From positions 3,038,001 to 3,102,000 of the forward strand of contig CM072886.1 in assembly GCA_037013685.1 (NCBI GenBank): a stretch of DNA of 64,000 nucleotides, written 5' to 3'. Below, in pieces: positions 1 to 12,590 of the stretch. The DNA comes from Acridotheres tristis. Lineage: Eukaryota; Chordata; Aves; Passeriformes; Sturnidae. The translations under genes were made by a program, and so were the position numbers. Below the pieces are notes generated by a model. That model was not told the DNA's origin. It worked only from the letters and a program-made list of their open reading frames with translations, and did no database searches. Within the stretch, counting starts at the first letter, position 1, and each line of letters starts with the position of its first letter.

Positions 1-3000
1 CGAGGCAGTGTGAGACAGGTGCCTGAAGGTCTCTCTTGGAGCAAAGTGAGAAACAAGTGGTACTGAACGAAACAGAAAATAGAGAGAGATGCTCCTTTTT
101 CTCATGAATAATGATCAGTGCAAATGTCACTGAGAACAATGTGATTTTGCAGAACACATTTCCCAGTTTGGAAAAGCCATTATGATGTGACTTCAGGCAG
201 CACTATTAACTTCTCTATAGCTGTGGACTGATTTTATATTTAGTGGTTGGAGCTGTCAGTTTTCTCTTTCTGGCAGAGAATGCCATTCACTCACAGGTAT
301 TGTCTTCAGAGCAAGCCCATGCAGTCAGTCCTGCCTGTGAAGGGATGGATGTCAGCAATCCAGGCATCCCAGTGCCTTCTCCAGCCCCTGAGCTTGAGAC
401 AGATGCTCCTCTTTCTGTGGAAATATTTGATTTCAGTGCAGAGAAGAATGACTCAAATTTCCTGGAGATTGAATTCACCTGTGCATTGCTCAGCCCTGAG
501 CAATCCCTTTGGCTTTCCGGGCTCAGCAGCAATTACTGCGTGAGCTGATCCGGGACAAATCACTGATATTAATTAGGATAACCTCCATGGGCAGCTGACT
601 AATTTAGGCACTATTTCTATTTCCTTTTGTGCCTTTATGAAAACACTAGGACATCTTTTTCCTTCTGCCTGCATTGGTGTTCATTAAAGTATTTCAGAAA
701 GGAATTGAAATATATTTTCCCTCTCCATAATTGCACTCATCAATAACAAGTCACTGCCTGGATTCCAGCACATCACCCTGAGCCATAGAAATGCATAAGC
801 AGGAGAAGGAGCAGATGGAATTATGATATTTAAACCCAATTCTGTGGGGAGTTCTCAAGTGACAGCAACCTTTGCTACTGCCATTCATTATGGAGGCTTT
901 TTGTTGAATGTGTAAAGAGAGCCGTAATTATTGATTGCTCAGCAGGCTGCAGCTGACAGCTTAGTAAGAAGTATTAATAACTGGGATAAAGAAGTGACTA
1001 AGAAATCATATCTTTTTTCAGCGATTGGGTTTTTTTTCCGGAGATAAATTGCAGTTTTATAGCCCTTGAGAAAATCAAGTGCAGGAGCAAAAAAGGTCTG
1101 CTCACACTTTCTGCCCGAGGAAACACAGAGGTGGAGCAGATTGGTTGTAAGTTAAAATTCATCAGAGGATGCTGAGCATTAACACTGAGCTGTTTTGGTG
1201 TTATTTCACTTTTCCCAAGCCACTGCATCCAGTGAATTTACAACTCATTTATGTTTTCATAAACAAGTTCTAAGTGCTTTAGTAATGCTCTGTACGAGCC
1301 ATAATTATTGTGAGTGTTAGGAAAGAGAGAAATGGATTTAGGTCTTGCAAATATTTCAGTAAACTAGGCAGTGAATTTATTGGAAAATAAAGTTTAGCGA
1401 GACTAAAGCTATGTCTGGCTCTTGGCCAGATCTGGTAAATAACTTTGGACTGAAAAAAATCTTGAAAAAAAGCCTGAAGAGCAAAGTGCTGCTCTCAGAT
1501 TTGCTGAACAAAATATTCTGCTATTTCATTTTGAGAGCAGTGCTTTAGATTGAAAAATGACCCAAAACATAATTGGCTTAATCCCCTTATATCCATGGAA
1601 CGTTTAATTTCAGTTTAAATGAAATTATTCAAAATGAGCTGGAATTAATTTTGACTTCCTCTTCGTGTCTTCATATGGTTGGGGAAAAAAAAGAAAAAAG
1701 AAAATCCTGCATGTCTGTGCTTATCCCCTGAGCTGAAACACCCACACTGCCAGCTTTGCATGAGAGAATTCCAGATGTAGCCAGGTTTTCCTGGGATGGA
1801 ATGAGCAGCACTGCAGGGTCTGGCCCAGAGCATCAGTGGAAGAGGTCGACAGATTGCAGCAGTAGAAACAAATAAGAATTTACAGTAGGATATTGTGGGC
1901 TAAAACCCTGCAGTTCCAGGACTGGCAATTCCAGGACTGGGAATTCTAGGACTTTAAGCTCTCTAAGACCAATGAGAGAGAGAGAGAGGCACCTCCTGGA
2001 GGCATCTCCCATGGCTTAGCCCTGTCCTGGAATGAGTGGGTGCATGAGGATGAGGATGGGGATGAGGAGATGCAAAACCTGCAGCTGATTAATGGTAGCT
2101 GGAGGTGGGAGATGATCCTTTATGGTTTCTTCACAGCCTCAGTCAACTCCCTGCATCTTAAACTTAGAAAATGTAGGTCCTTACAGAACTATTGTTGGTG
2201 CTGCTCAGGTCTCACCTATCATTTGTCTGCACTGGATATCTGATTTATTCTTACTGAGCCAAATGAAGACTAATATTAAGATAATTCAAGCTTTTACTTT
2301 GAAAAATTAATGATTTATTATATTAAAATGGCCTTCTGGAAGCAGAGTTTATTGAATAGTTTATTGGCTGGCATTTTTGTTTCCCTCACCAGGGAGAAGT
2401 GAAATTTAACACATAAACACTTAAAATGTTTCCTTTTGGACTGAAGGGTGCGTGACAAAGGTCAAAACACATTTACTGTAGTTTTTCACTCTGGTATGTT
2501 GTTTAAATAATGCCTCAATATTATTAGTTTGCTGTTTATTGATTTTTTTTTGTACTCAATCTATGATTTTTCTGTTTCCTGCTGTGCTTGGTCATTACTG
2601 TAATACTTGGATGTCAGTAATCAACTCAGATTTTTTACAAAACATATGAATTTGGACACATGCAGCCCAATTCTATGCCATTTACATCACAGAAAATAAT
2701 TCATCATTGCCTCTGCAACCACTGGGTCTTGCTGGGAATGCTCCCAGAGCAAGATACAACTCCAAGAATCTCAGTGGTGGAATTAATACCATAAAATATA
2801 GCTTTAAACTTAAACATTAAAGTGTGCTGAAGTGAGTCTCATATCTCTTTGATAGCCAGTGGAACTAAGGTTCATAAATGCCTGTCTGACTTTTAAAAAA
2901 TAAGACTTACTCACAAGATTTCTGGAAAATAAGCATTCTGAAGCAATTTGCTGGGTAAAATAGATCATTCCAGGGAGGAAAAGAATAAAGTAATTGGTGC

Positions 3001-4792
3001 TATTGAACGAGTTGGAAGGTCATGGGTTGTTCTTGTGCCACGCAGCAATCTCCAGTCCCTCTCCACCTCTCAACCTTGACGTAAAAAATGTCAAAAAGTT
3101 CAAAACTTTCTCCTTTAGGTGCTTGAAAGCTGGCACAAGGCTTGAAAATGGATGCTCAGAATGAGAAATGTGGGTTCCCTTGCAGTGGTGAGAGAAAACC
3201 AAGCCCAGGGGCTGCTGTGAGCTTGAATTTGAAATTGAGCCCCAGGACAAATTTCCACCTGACTGGCATTGGGGGACCCAGGCTAAGCAGAGCCAAGGAT
3301 TGTTCTTTATCCTTGAAGACAAATAATGTGGCATTGTTTTCATCTTTAAACTGAACTCTGCCCTGCCCTTCATCTCCAAAACCTGGTGGCTTCACTCAGT
3401 TGATTCTTGTTTTATTTAAAAGTGTGGAAAAGGCTGAGCCACCTGGACCTGAAAAAGCAGCAGCTACAATAAGAAAGGAAACAACAAAAGATTAATTTAA
3501 CACTGCTGGCATTTGTGAGGTATTTGACTATTCCATGCTTAAAAAATGAAAGGCTTTGTTGTACCAAGGAGAACAAAAGCCCCTTGTCAATCACCATGTG
3601 TCTTACATCCCGTTTTAGTCACTTTATACACTCAGTTTCTATAGGTTTCTACAGGAAGCCTCTTTTCTGCAAGGAGTGATGGTTAATTCTTGTTGTATTT
3701 TCTGTCTCCTTTAATTTGATAAAATAAGAATAGCTCAAATCAATCACCAGGAAGGATGTCAAATCATCAGAAAGGATGTCACATATAGCAGCTCGAAATG
3801 AGATGGTGGGGGAAACAGTGAAGGTGGAATATTGGAAGTGAGAGTTGCCTGGAAAAGCAGGAGGTGCTGAGCCCCACTGCTGGATGCCCTCTGGTTTGGC
3901 ACAGCCTCTGCCTCGAGTTTCCTGCTTTATGTCCAGGTGACAATGGGCACTTTGCTCCCTCTGAGTCGCCTGCTCTGACTGACAGCTTAACTTTGAACCT
4001 GAAGGAGACATTTCAGGCTCCTGTGACCTCAGTGAGTCTGCTCAGCATCCCAGGGAATCCTCAGGATTCAGTGAGACCCTGCTGCAGCCCCAGCAGAGGA
4101 TCCCGGAATTGCAGTGGGATCCCAAGAGCTCCTTGGATTTCAGGCACACGTGAGGAACTTCTGCTTCTGCCCAGCTCTTGGCACCACAAAGGTGAAGCTC
4201 TGCCTTGGGTACTGCAGGGTACAGGGAAGGGAATATGGTGAAGTGAGTAGTTTGGGATTCCAGCTACAGAAGCCTCTTCCCAGCACCATCACCAGTTGTC
4301 TTGTGAGTAGGACCCAGGGCTTGTCCTGAGATGTCAGATACTGCCCACATCCCCATTACCCCAACCTCCATCTTGCTGTACCAGCTCAAATAGCTGTCAT
4401 ACTGCAGGATATTCCATGTGCCTCCCTAAATCTTCCTTTATTGCTGGTGTCCCTTGTTGCAACTGTTTCCATGTTCACCAAATGGAAAATTGGTTCTTTC
4501 TGCCACCTTCAAATGCGTCATTTTGGTTATCTTGTGCACAGTTCTTCCCTCACCCACAACAAGAGACAAGACACTTTTGTGCTGGCCAGTATTCAGATTT
4601 TTAATTTGACAATTCATGTCTGGCTATGGAGGGCTAATGACATTATCAGGGATTTATCAAAGGATGGATCTTTTTGTGTGAAAACACCTTGTGCCCATTT
4701 CTGGAGCTGGAGCAAAGAGTCCTCCTGCCCTGAGAAACACCCGGGAAACAAAGGAAAACTTCTGTCTTAAAACTACAAGAGCAATTCTTTAG
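1..4792. other. Non-coding sequence, no gene seen
   Basis: Apart from the small tandem repeats near 1911-1986 I see no gene or mobile element. The stretch 790-1010 looks non-repetitive and possibly constrained (for example GCCGTAATTATTGATTG). Open frames such as 243-548 have no supporting splice sites or recognisable residues. Confidence 0.5.
1911..1955. repeat. 15-bp tandem repeat, three copies
   Basis: Copies CAGTTCCAGGACTGG, CAATTCCAGGACTGG and GAATTCTAGGACTTT follow head to tail. A (GA)n run lies just after, at 1974-1986. Confidence 0.8.
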
Positions 4793-5330
4793 AATCATGG
4801 ACTCACAGAATCTTTTCGGTTGGAAGAGCTGAGATCACTGAGGGAACATTCCCTCAGCACTGCCAAGTCCATCATTAAACCCTGTCCCCAAGTGCCACAT
4901 CTACACAACTTTTAAACACCTCCAGGGATGGTGGCTCCACCACTGCCCTGGGCAGGCTGTTCCAATGCCTCTTCACTCTTTCAGTGAAGAAATTTTCACT
5001 TATATCCAGCCTAAACATCCCTAAACATGAGGCCACTTCATCTCATCCTGTCCCTGAAGTCTGGAGCAGAGCCCAGACCCCCTCTGGCTGTCCCCTCCTG
5101 TCAGGGATTTGTGCAGAGCCAGAAAGTCCCCTCTGATCCCCATTTTCTCCAGGCTGAGCCCCTTTCCAGCTCCCTCAGCCTCTCCTGATGCTCCAGCCCC
5201 TTCCTCAGCTCCGTTCCCTACTCTGGACACGCCCCAGCAGATTTGGGATGTCACAGCTGAATTCAACCCCTCTCCTCTGGCAAGCCCCAAAACTGAGGAT
5301 GATCTTATGGCTCTGCCTGGATGGGGCAGT
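4793..5330 (-). mobile_element. CR1 LINE 3' fragment (longest in the window)
   Basis: It starts AATCATGGACTCACAGAATC, the inverted CR1 tail. Diagnostic CR1 stretches follow in order: CACTGCCAAGTCCATCATTA, TGGGCAGGCTGTTCCAATGC, TCCAGGCTGAGCCCCTTTCC and TCTGGACACGCCCCAGCAG. The inner boundary near 5330 is approximate. Open frames on both strands here are repeat read-through. Confidence 0.85.
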
Positions 5331-6660
5331 GCTGATCCTGGAAATCAGCTCAGTTTCTTGTGTTTCTTGGCTTTTTTTCTGCCAAAGTAGATCACACATC
5401 CCTGATGTGAAGGCAGCAATGGGTGGGTGGAGGTTTGTAGGTCAGGAACAGAGAAAGGATCCATCCATGTGGGAGATGCTGCTTAGGAAGCTCCCCAGAA
5501 ACTCCCCCACTCTCCCATTATAGCCTGTATATTCTGTTTGTTGTATGCTGAACCCAAATAACCAAATTCATTGTCTCCATCTCCATAAGAAATACTGTGG
5601 AAAAGACTGGGCTATTCCTCTGAGGAATAACAAAGGTGGGATCCAGTCTAGCACAACAAGGAGACCATCCTGGCTGACCTTTGAAGTTTTATCCAAGGTC
5701 ATTCTGGAGTTTTCAAATTGATATAATTAATTTCTTTTTTTTTTTTCCCTCCATAATTACTGGGAAACGATTTGTACTGTGGCCTCAGAGACAGGGAGCA
5801 CTGGGAGAGCTTTGCAACTTATTATTCAGTGTGAGAGGCTTTCAAAGGAATTTTGAATGTATAATGAACTGTGAACATGGAGAGGGATTTCTCCCCCTCT
5901 CACCCTTTCTCTAAATTCCCAGCACGATGTGGATAAAATGTGAAATATCAGGTCAAGACAAATGTGGCTGCTAACTGTGCAGGGAATAACTGTGATCCCT
6001 TGTAATAAGGCCTCATTTCCCAAATGCATCTGTTTAGCAAAAATTACTCCTGCAGCAGGGTGTTCTTTCATGCAAGGTTTGGAATTTGGTATTTTCTTAA
6101 ATACCTTTTCTCTTCCTTGTGCTCCTTCTTACGTTAACATGTGTCCTGAAACCAAAAGACAGGAGAACAGGCATGTAAAAAAACCAACCAAACAAGAAAT
6201 ACAGGAATAAGAGAAAGTCCAAATATGAGGGAATTTCAGGGAAGTGGTCTGAGTGGGAACTTCTGCACCAAGAGTGTGAGGCATATGCTGGCCTCACTCC
6301 ACATCAGAGTTAGATTTGTTTCAAAAATTAAAATTAATCTTTTTTAGCCCCCTAATGTTAAGGTTCCATCCATAGTGAAAGAGGATTATTGGTTGTTGGA
6401 GGAGAAGGAAGAGAAGATTTACAATAAAACCCTTAAAGCCCGGCAGCTCTCTGCAAAAAGGAATTCACAGATCTCTGGAAAAATGCATTCTCTGGGATCC
6501 TAACAGCTCACCTGGCTGTAGGATCAGGCCTCACATGCACCTGTGTGAAGGGGAAAGAGTTTGGTGATCTCAGGGCCAGCCCGAAAAAGCAACCTCTGGA
6601 GTAAACACGGTCAGCTCAGCTCAACCCTCATTTTCTTAAGATCAAACTTAAAACTCCACC

Positions 6661-6932
6661 ATTCACAGAATTGAAGAATTGTTTCGATTGGAAAAGCCCT
6701 CTAAGATCACCAATTCCAGCCATGAACCCAGCACTGCCAAGTCCACCACTGAACCATGTCCCCAAGTGCCAAAACCTACACAATTTTCCAACATTCCCAG
6801 GGTTGCTGATTCCATCAGTTCCCTGTCCCAATGCCTCACCACCCCTTCAGTGAAGAAGATTTTTCTTAATATCCAATCTGGACCTCCCCTGGCACAACTT
6901 GAGGCCATTTCCTCTAGTCTTCTATTCTATTC
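6661..6932 (-). mobile_element. CR1 LINE 3' fragment
   Basis: An inverted CR1 tail (ATTCACAGAATTGAAGAATT) is followed by GGAAAAGCCCTCTAAGATCA and by CACCACCCCTTCAGTGAAGA and TTGAGGCCATTTCCTCTAGT. It is truncated at its inner end near 6932. Confidence 0.85.
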
Positions 6933-9900
6933 CTTTAAAAAAAATCACTGGAATGCAGTTACTTAAACAAACTTTAATATTGAGGCTAAAATCTGCTTTA
7001 AAAAACACATCTCCAGTTAGAGGTTGAGATGATTTATTAAGTACAAGCAGCTTGGTGATTAGCCAATGGTCTGTGATCTGGAAGTAAATTTTAATAAAAA
7101 AGATGTAAGACTGCAAGTAAACACGCAAATTAAGGAACAAGGAATGCACAGCTGATTTTAGTGCTTGCAAAGTGAAGCTGCAAAATAGGAATCTCCCATA
7201 ATAATATATATCTGTATGCACAGACATCTACTTAATGCACAGTTACCCCATATATTTTAAACTTGAAGTGGTGGATGTAACTCAGAATAGTAAAGAAGAT
7301 GCTAATTCGACTGTGTAACAGTGAGGGAAAGGCAAAATAGAGGAGTGTAAAGTGTAGGCTTTGTGTTTTAATAGAGAAAAGCAACTCACCTTAGGCTGGT
7401 GTCCCTCTGCAGCTCAGTGAAGCTGTAAAAACGTGCACACTTTGCCAATATCTGCAATATATCTGCAAATACATTATGATTTATCCGTGGTTTTTGTTGC
7501 ATCTACAGCAGAAAAAGCCCTGCTGTTTCCTAGATTGCTCCTTTCCCTGCTTCATGACTTCTCCCAAGCTTCATCCTCAGGTTTTGTGTGTCACCAGCTG
7601 AAGGAGACAAAGCTCATAAATTATGGAGCCTAAAGAGAGGTTTTAATTAAACTCGGTGGTCTAACACAAACTGAAGTTTGTTTGCAGTGTTGTGGTGGGG
7701 GAGGTTAATGTCCTCCCCTGTGAGTGGTGTCAGCTCTCACTGTCAAGCCAAGGTCTCTCAAACCTGGCTGAGACACTTCCCTAGAACCCCCAAACTTAAT
7801 AATACCGGGAATTTAATGAGCTCATACAGACTCTCTTGGCAATCCTAAACTCAGAGCATCTGTGGTCCCATGGAAAATGAACAGCACTCATATTTCCCTC
7901 TGAGGAAGTAGCAGGACAAATATCCCATCCAAAGCCTCCTCTGTTGCAAGGAAATCCAAAATTACTTTTTCTTCTTGATCTGTGCTCTGTCCTCCCCAAA
8001 AGAGAGAAATGACCCAAGGAAAATGGTTTGAGTTATTCAAGCTGAGGAGAATATCTGAACCCTTAGGCCACCAGTCACCAGCTTTCATTGGTGTAGAAAA
8101 CATATTTTGTGCCCTACAAAAGTTTTTAATCAGGGTCATGGCTCCATGTGGGACTGAAACACAGTGAGAGATGTCTCTCATCTCCCAGGACTCGTAATTG
8201 TGGCCACCAGACCTGATAAGGGCTGACAGAGAAAAGCTGAGACATGTGCCAAGCCCACACAGAAATCCAGCAGTGGAGCCCCAGGCTGAGCCCAGATGGG
8301 TTTGAGTGCTGGGCTGGAACTTTTTAGAAAGGATAAATCCCAACCACGTTTGCATTAGTCTAGCACAGGGTTGACAGCAGAGTGAAGGAGAAGTCCAGAG
8401 AGGAGGCAAATCAAAGGCTCTGGGGATCTGCACACTGCAAAATGAAAACACATGAAATCCTGGCTGTTTGCCATCTGGGTTTTGGTTGCATTTGATGGGC
8501 AATAAGTAGGATTCAGGTGAAAAAAGGGTTCAAAAGCTTAAGCAGATTCACCAAAAGTCTTATCAGTCAGTTCATTTTTATTTATCACTCTCCTTGATAT
8601 AAAGACAACCCAGGATTTACACCCAGGATTTATCTCTTTGGTAGCTGGTGGGATTTTGGAGCTGTGGGTAATCAGCATGAGGAAGGGTTTCATATCAAAT
8701 CCTCTCAAACCACTCCAAACCACCTGAGATGCCTTATTTCAATTATCAACTTAAAAATAGAATTGTTTTTTTGTTCCCTGATCCACTGATTCCTGCTTGG
8801 GTTATGTTAGAATCTCATTGAGGCCCAGGGGCAGCAAGCATTTAATGAGGATTTAGCTAAATGGGTGATTATTTGGCTGTGTCTTTTCTCTTCTTGAAAG
8901 GCTACAAGATGTGCTACACTGGTTGAACTTTTAAAAATACGTCACCAGGTTCCAGTCTGCAGGTAAAAATTTATTTTTTTTTTTTTAAACCACAAAGCTA
9001 TAACAGATAAAAATACTTAAGCCTTGGTAAGAGGTTGTTCTACTCAATGATTATACTCAGTCCCATATCCTGCTGGAGATTTTTTTCAAGGTTTTGTTGG
9101 GTTTTTTTTTCCCAAGGAAAATTTTTTTTTCTTCCTTAGAAGAGCTACTTCATTTCAGGAGGAAAGAGTCAAGGATTTCCTTGGAAATTTGGCTTTGATT
9201 GTGACTTAGCCCTCGTGTCATGGCCATCCCCAGCCCCTTTCCTGCACATAGCCTTGATCCCCCACTTTATTTGGTTGTTGCCACCATCTGACTCCACCAG
9301 AGAGGACTGTGGGCAGCAACACCACCATCCTGATTTCTGTGTGAGATGTGGGATGTGAGATTAATCCTGCATTCCCCAGCTTCATCCCACTGGCAGCAGC
9401 ATGTGCAAGAACAAGTGGGCATTTTGGGCCAAGGGGGATGCGAGTTTGGGGCTGTTGAAATTTAAAAAGGTTTCCTAAAAAGGAATCACTACGATGACAA
9501 GCAGGAGATGTCTGTTTCTCCGGGGAGAGACTGGGGGGGATTTCTGGTGCATGAGAAAGGCAAGTCAATAAATAAGCATTTGCTGAAGAATAAAATAATT
9601 TATAGCCTCATCAGGAAAGAAGCTTTCTCTAAACGTGGATGGCAACATTGAATATCTGTGTGGTGCTTGTCTGCAGAACAAGGAGAATATATGGAAAATA
9701 AGAATGTTTCTGGGAGCAGGAGGTCTGGGGCTTTGGGTAGTTGGGTTTTTTAGAGGGGTGGGTTTGGTTTTTGAAGCAGCTTTCAGGCAATTTGCCCAGA
9801 GAAGTCTGCAATACAGAGATCTCAGGGATCTAAGCCTTGTGTGAAATTGAGCTGGGCTTAATGAGTGTTTCTCTGGCAGTCAATAAAATGGGAGAGAGAG

Positions 9901-10535
9901 ACACAGAGAAATTTCATTGTTGGGAAAAAAACCCCACAAATCTGAAGGGCCAGGAGTGTCATTTGAAGCAACTGAGGGCAGATAAGGAGACAGTCGATTT
10001 TAAGGAGAATTTTTAGGTGCTGTGGTTGAAGGCTTTTACCCTGCACAGAGGAGCACAGAGAAACACTGGGGGGTGACAGACCCCAAAAATCTACACAGAG
10101 GAGCAGTCCCAAGACCCTGCTGGTCCCAGGAGAGCCTCAACCCCACATGCCAGGGGTGACACACATCCTACCTCCAGAAAATGGAGAAAAGAGGCTCCTT
10201 GTGGGATGTTAGGGGAGGAATTAGAGGGGAAAGGGAATATTTTGGCTGGTTTGGGGAAGAAAAATCATGGAATAAAGGGGTAGGTCGGGGAGATAAGAGA
10301 CTTGGAAGCCAGGTTTGGGATGGACAGAAGTCTGGGCTGGATATGGGAGAGATGCAAGACTGCCGAATTGGCTGCTGGGGAGACAAAGGGGTCCAAGCCA
10401 GAGAGACCACGAGGTCTGGGGCTCTGCTAGGAGACATTTTTCTTCCTCATGTGTCTGTGCACAAGGCAACTGGAGAGGGTCCAAGATCAGCTTCTGGGTG
10501 TGAAGGGTCCAAGGCCACTTCCTGGAGAGATCTAT

Positions 10536-10766
10536 ATTTTATTTTATTTTATTTTATTTTATTTTATTTTATTTTATTTTATTTTATTTTATTTTATTTT
10601 ATTTTATTTTATTTTATTTTATTTTATTTTATCTTATTTTATTTTATCTTATTTTATTTTATTTTATTTTATTTTATTTTATCTTATCTTATTTTATTTT
10701 ATCTTATTTTATTTTATTTTATTTTATTTTATTTTATTTTATTTTATTTTATTTTATTTTATTTAT
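10536..10766. repeat. (ATTTT)n pentanucleotide array, about 46 units
   Basis: An almost pure ATTTT array 231 bp long, with five ATCTT variant units at 10631, 10646, 10681, 10686 and 10701. Open frames of about 200 codons across it (repeating FILFY) are artefacts of a repeat that has no stop codon in these frames. Such arrays are prone to length change. Confidence 0.97.
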
Positions 10767-12014
10767 TGCTGTAGGAATCCTCTTCCCCTTGGAATTCCGT
10801 TTCACACACCAGAGCGACTGCTCTTTCCCTGCTTTGCTTTTCCACTGTCACATTCTCCAGCTTTCATCACCCAATGTGGTCCTTTTGGACTAAAATCACT
10901 TTTCAGTTCCCTAGAACCATCTCAACAACACTGCCTTGCCTCCAGCTGCTGGTCCCCACCCTGCAGGAAAAGTCCACTGAGAAATGTCACACGAGTGATC
11001 CGGGTGTCACTGGATTATTTCCTGATCCTCCAAAATCTGTTCGCCACAGCTTGCTTGATCCAGAGGAAGTTCTAAACAATGACTTGACATAACTCCCCAT
11101 CACCAAAAATTACTTTTTCTGAACCCTGAAAATGAACTCCTTAAGGGTCATTTTGAGATTTGGAGTCAGACACGGTTCAGGAAGGAATTATACAGGCAGA
11201 TATTTATCTCGCTGTCTCTGCCGAATTTCATTCCTTAAAACTAATGCTCTTTGTTGGGAATGGGTCTTTTGAATGAAGAATTTATTATCATTATGGTTTG
11301 CTTTCTTTCCCACTATTTTTTAAGAAGTAAAACCATTTGTAATTTCACACTGCATCACTGAGATTTTCTGTCATATTTTTCATGTTCTTATTATAAAATA
11401 AGCTTAACTGACTGGTAGGTAAGTCCAAATTCCATACAATGAGGCAGGATCCATTTCCTTATTCTGACAGTGTGGGCAGACTATTCCATGTATTATTTCA
11501 GGTTACAATTTCTGATTAAACAAAGGTTTTAAGCTCTTCTTTAAGCGCCTTAATATATTGGATTTAGGATTTTTATAGGTCTTTCATATGGGAAATGCTG
11601 TCTGGAGTTTGGGACAGAAACCAGGGAGTCAAAAATACTAAATGGGAATTCTGAGGTTATGGATCATTTCTGGTAGATGGATTTTGTCTTCTGATTCCTG
11701 CTGTGGAAACAGGGAAGGAAATGGAATTGCTTTCCAAGGAGAGCCATGGCTGGTTAGACAGCAATCTGTGTTTATAGTCTGCATATTAGTGGAGTGTTTG
11801 GAGACCTTTAGAGAAGAAAATGTAGGAGAAGCTCAGTAACACTCAGGGGTGTGAACAGTTCCAGTTCTGAGACCAAGCTTTGTCCACACCTGAGTGCCCA
11901 AAATTTCTGTTGCCTGGGTCAAACACTGCATTGATAAATTCCTGCCTTGGAAATCAGGAGTGTGAGGCACCTGCTGGGAGGAAAAGGAGCCAGCTGGAAA
12001 TGAAACAGGAAAAT

Positions 12015-12145
12015 CAATCTCCATCCTTGGAGATACTCAAAACTCAGCTGGGAAATGTTGTGGGCAATCTCCCCTAACTTTGAATCCAACTTGCTTTCAA
12101 TGAGAGGTTGCACTGGAGGCATCAGAGGTTCATTTCCAGTTTAAA
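12015..12145 (+). mobile_element. Diverged CR1 LINE 3' fragment
   Basis: CTTGGAGATACTCAAAACTC followed by a degraded GGGCAATCT and GCACTGGAGGCATCAGAGGT follows the order of the older CR1 3' consensus on the plus strand. It is strongly diverged and the tail is lost. Confidence 0.55.
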
Positions 12146-12572
12146 TTATTATAAATCATTATGAGTCCCTGGTCAATTTATATTCTGTATTTTATTACAT
12201 TTTATGACATTTCTGATCTTTCTGTGAAGGCTTAAAAGGAAATTTGGGAAATTTTATAACTCTATTAATCCAATAAACTGGAATACACACAATATTGATC
12301 TGTGTATGTGATGGCTAACTCCATCCCAGCCTGACCCAATACACTTGGAAATGGGGAACATGTTTCCCTTAATTTATTTTATCTTCTCCTCCTCGTTTTC
12401 TTGTCTTCCTTCATGAAGAACTATTTTCTGAAGCTATTTAATTCATTGATTTAATGCACAAGGAAGTGTCAGTCACTGAGGAATATCCTGTCACTTCACA
12501 GAGATTTTCCCAGGTTTCTCAATGGAAATGTGGATGGATGCTTTAAAATTATCCCTATAACTAGAATTTGGG

Positions 12573-12590
12573 AAAAAAAAAAAAAAAAAA
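12573..12590. repeat. Poly(A) run
   Basis: Eighteen A in a row. I see no retrogene or SINE body upstream of it. Confidence 0.9.

Noticed and set aside
7888..8502. A 204-codon minus-strand frame
   Set aside because: Single frame with no recognisable motif, promoter or splice signals; consistent with chance.
10181..11075. Frames of about 200 codons with repeating FILFY
   Set aside because: They are translations of the (ATTTT)n array.
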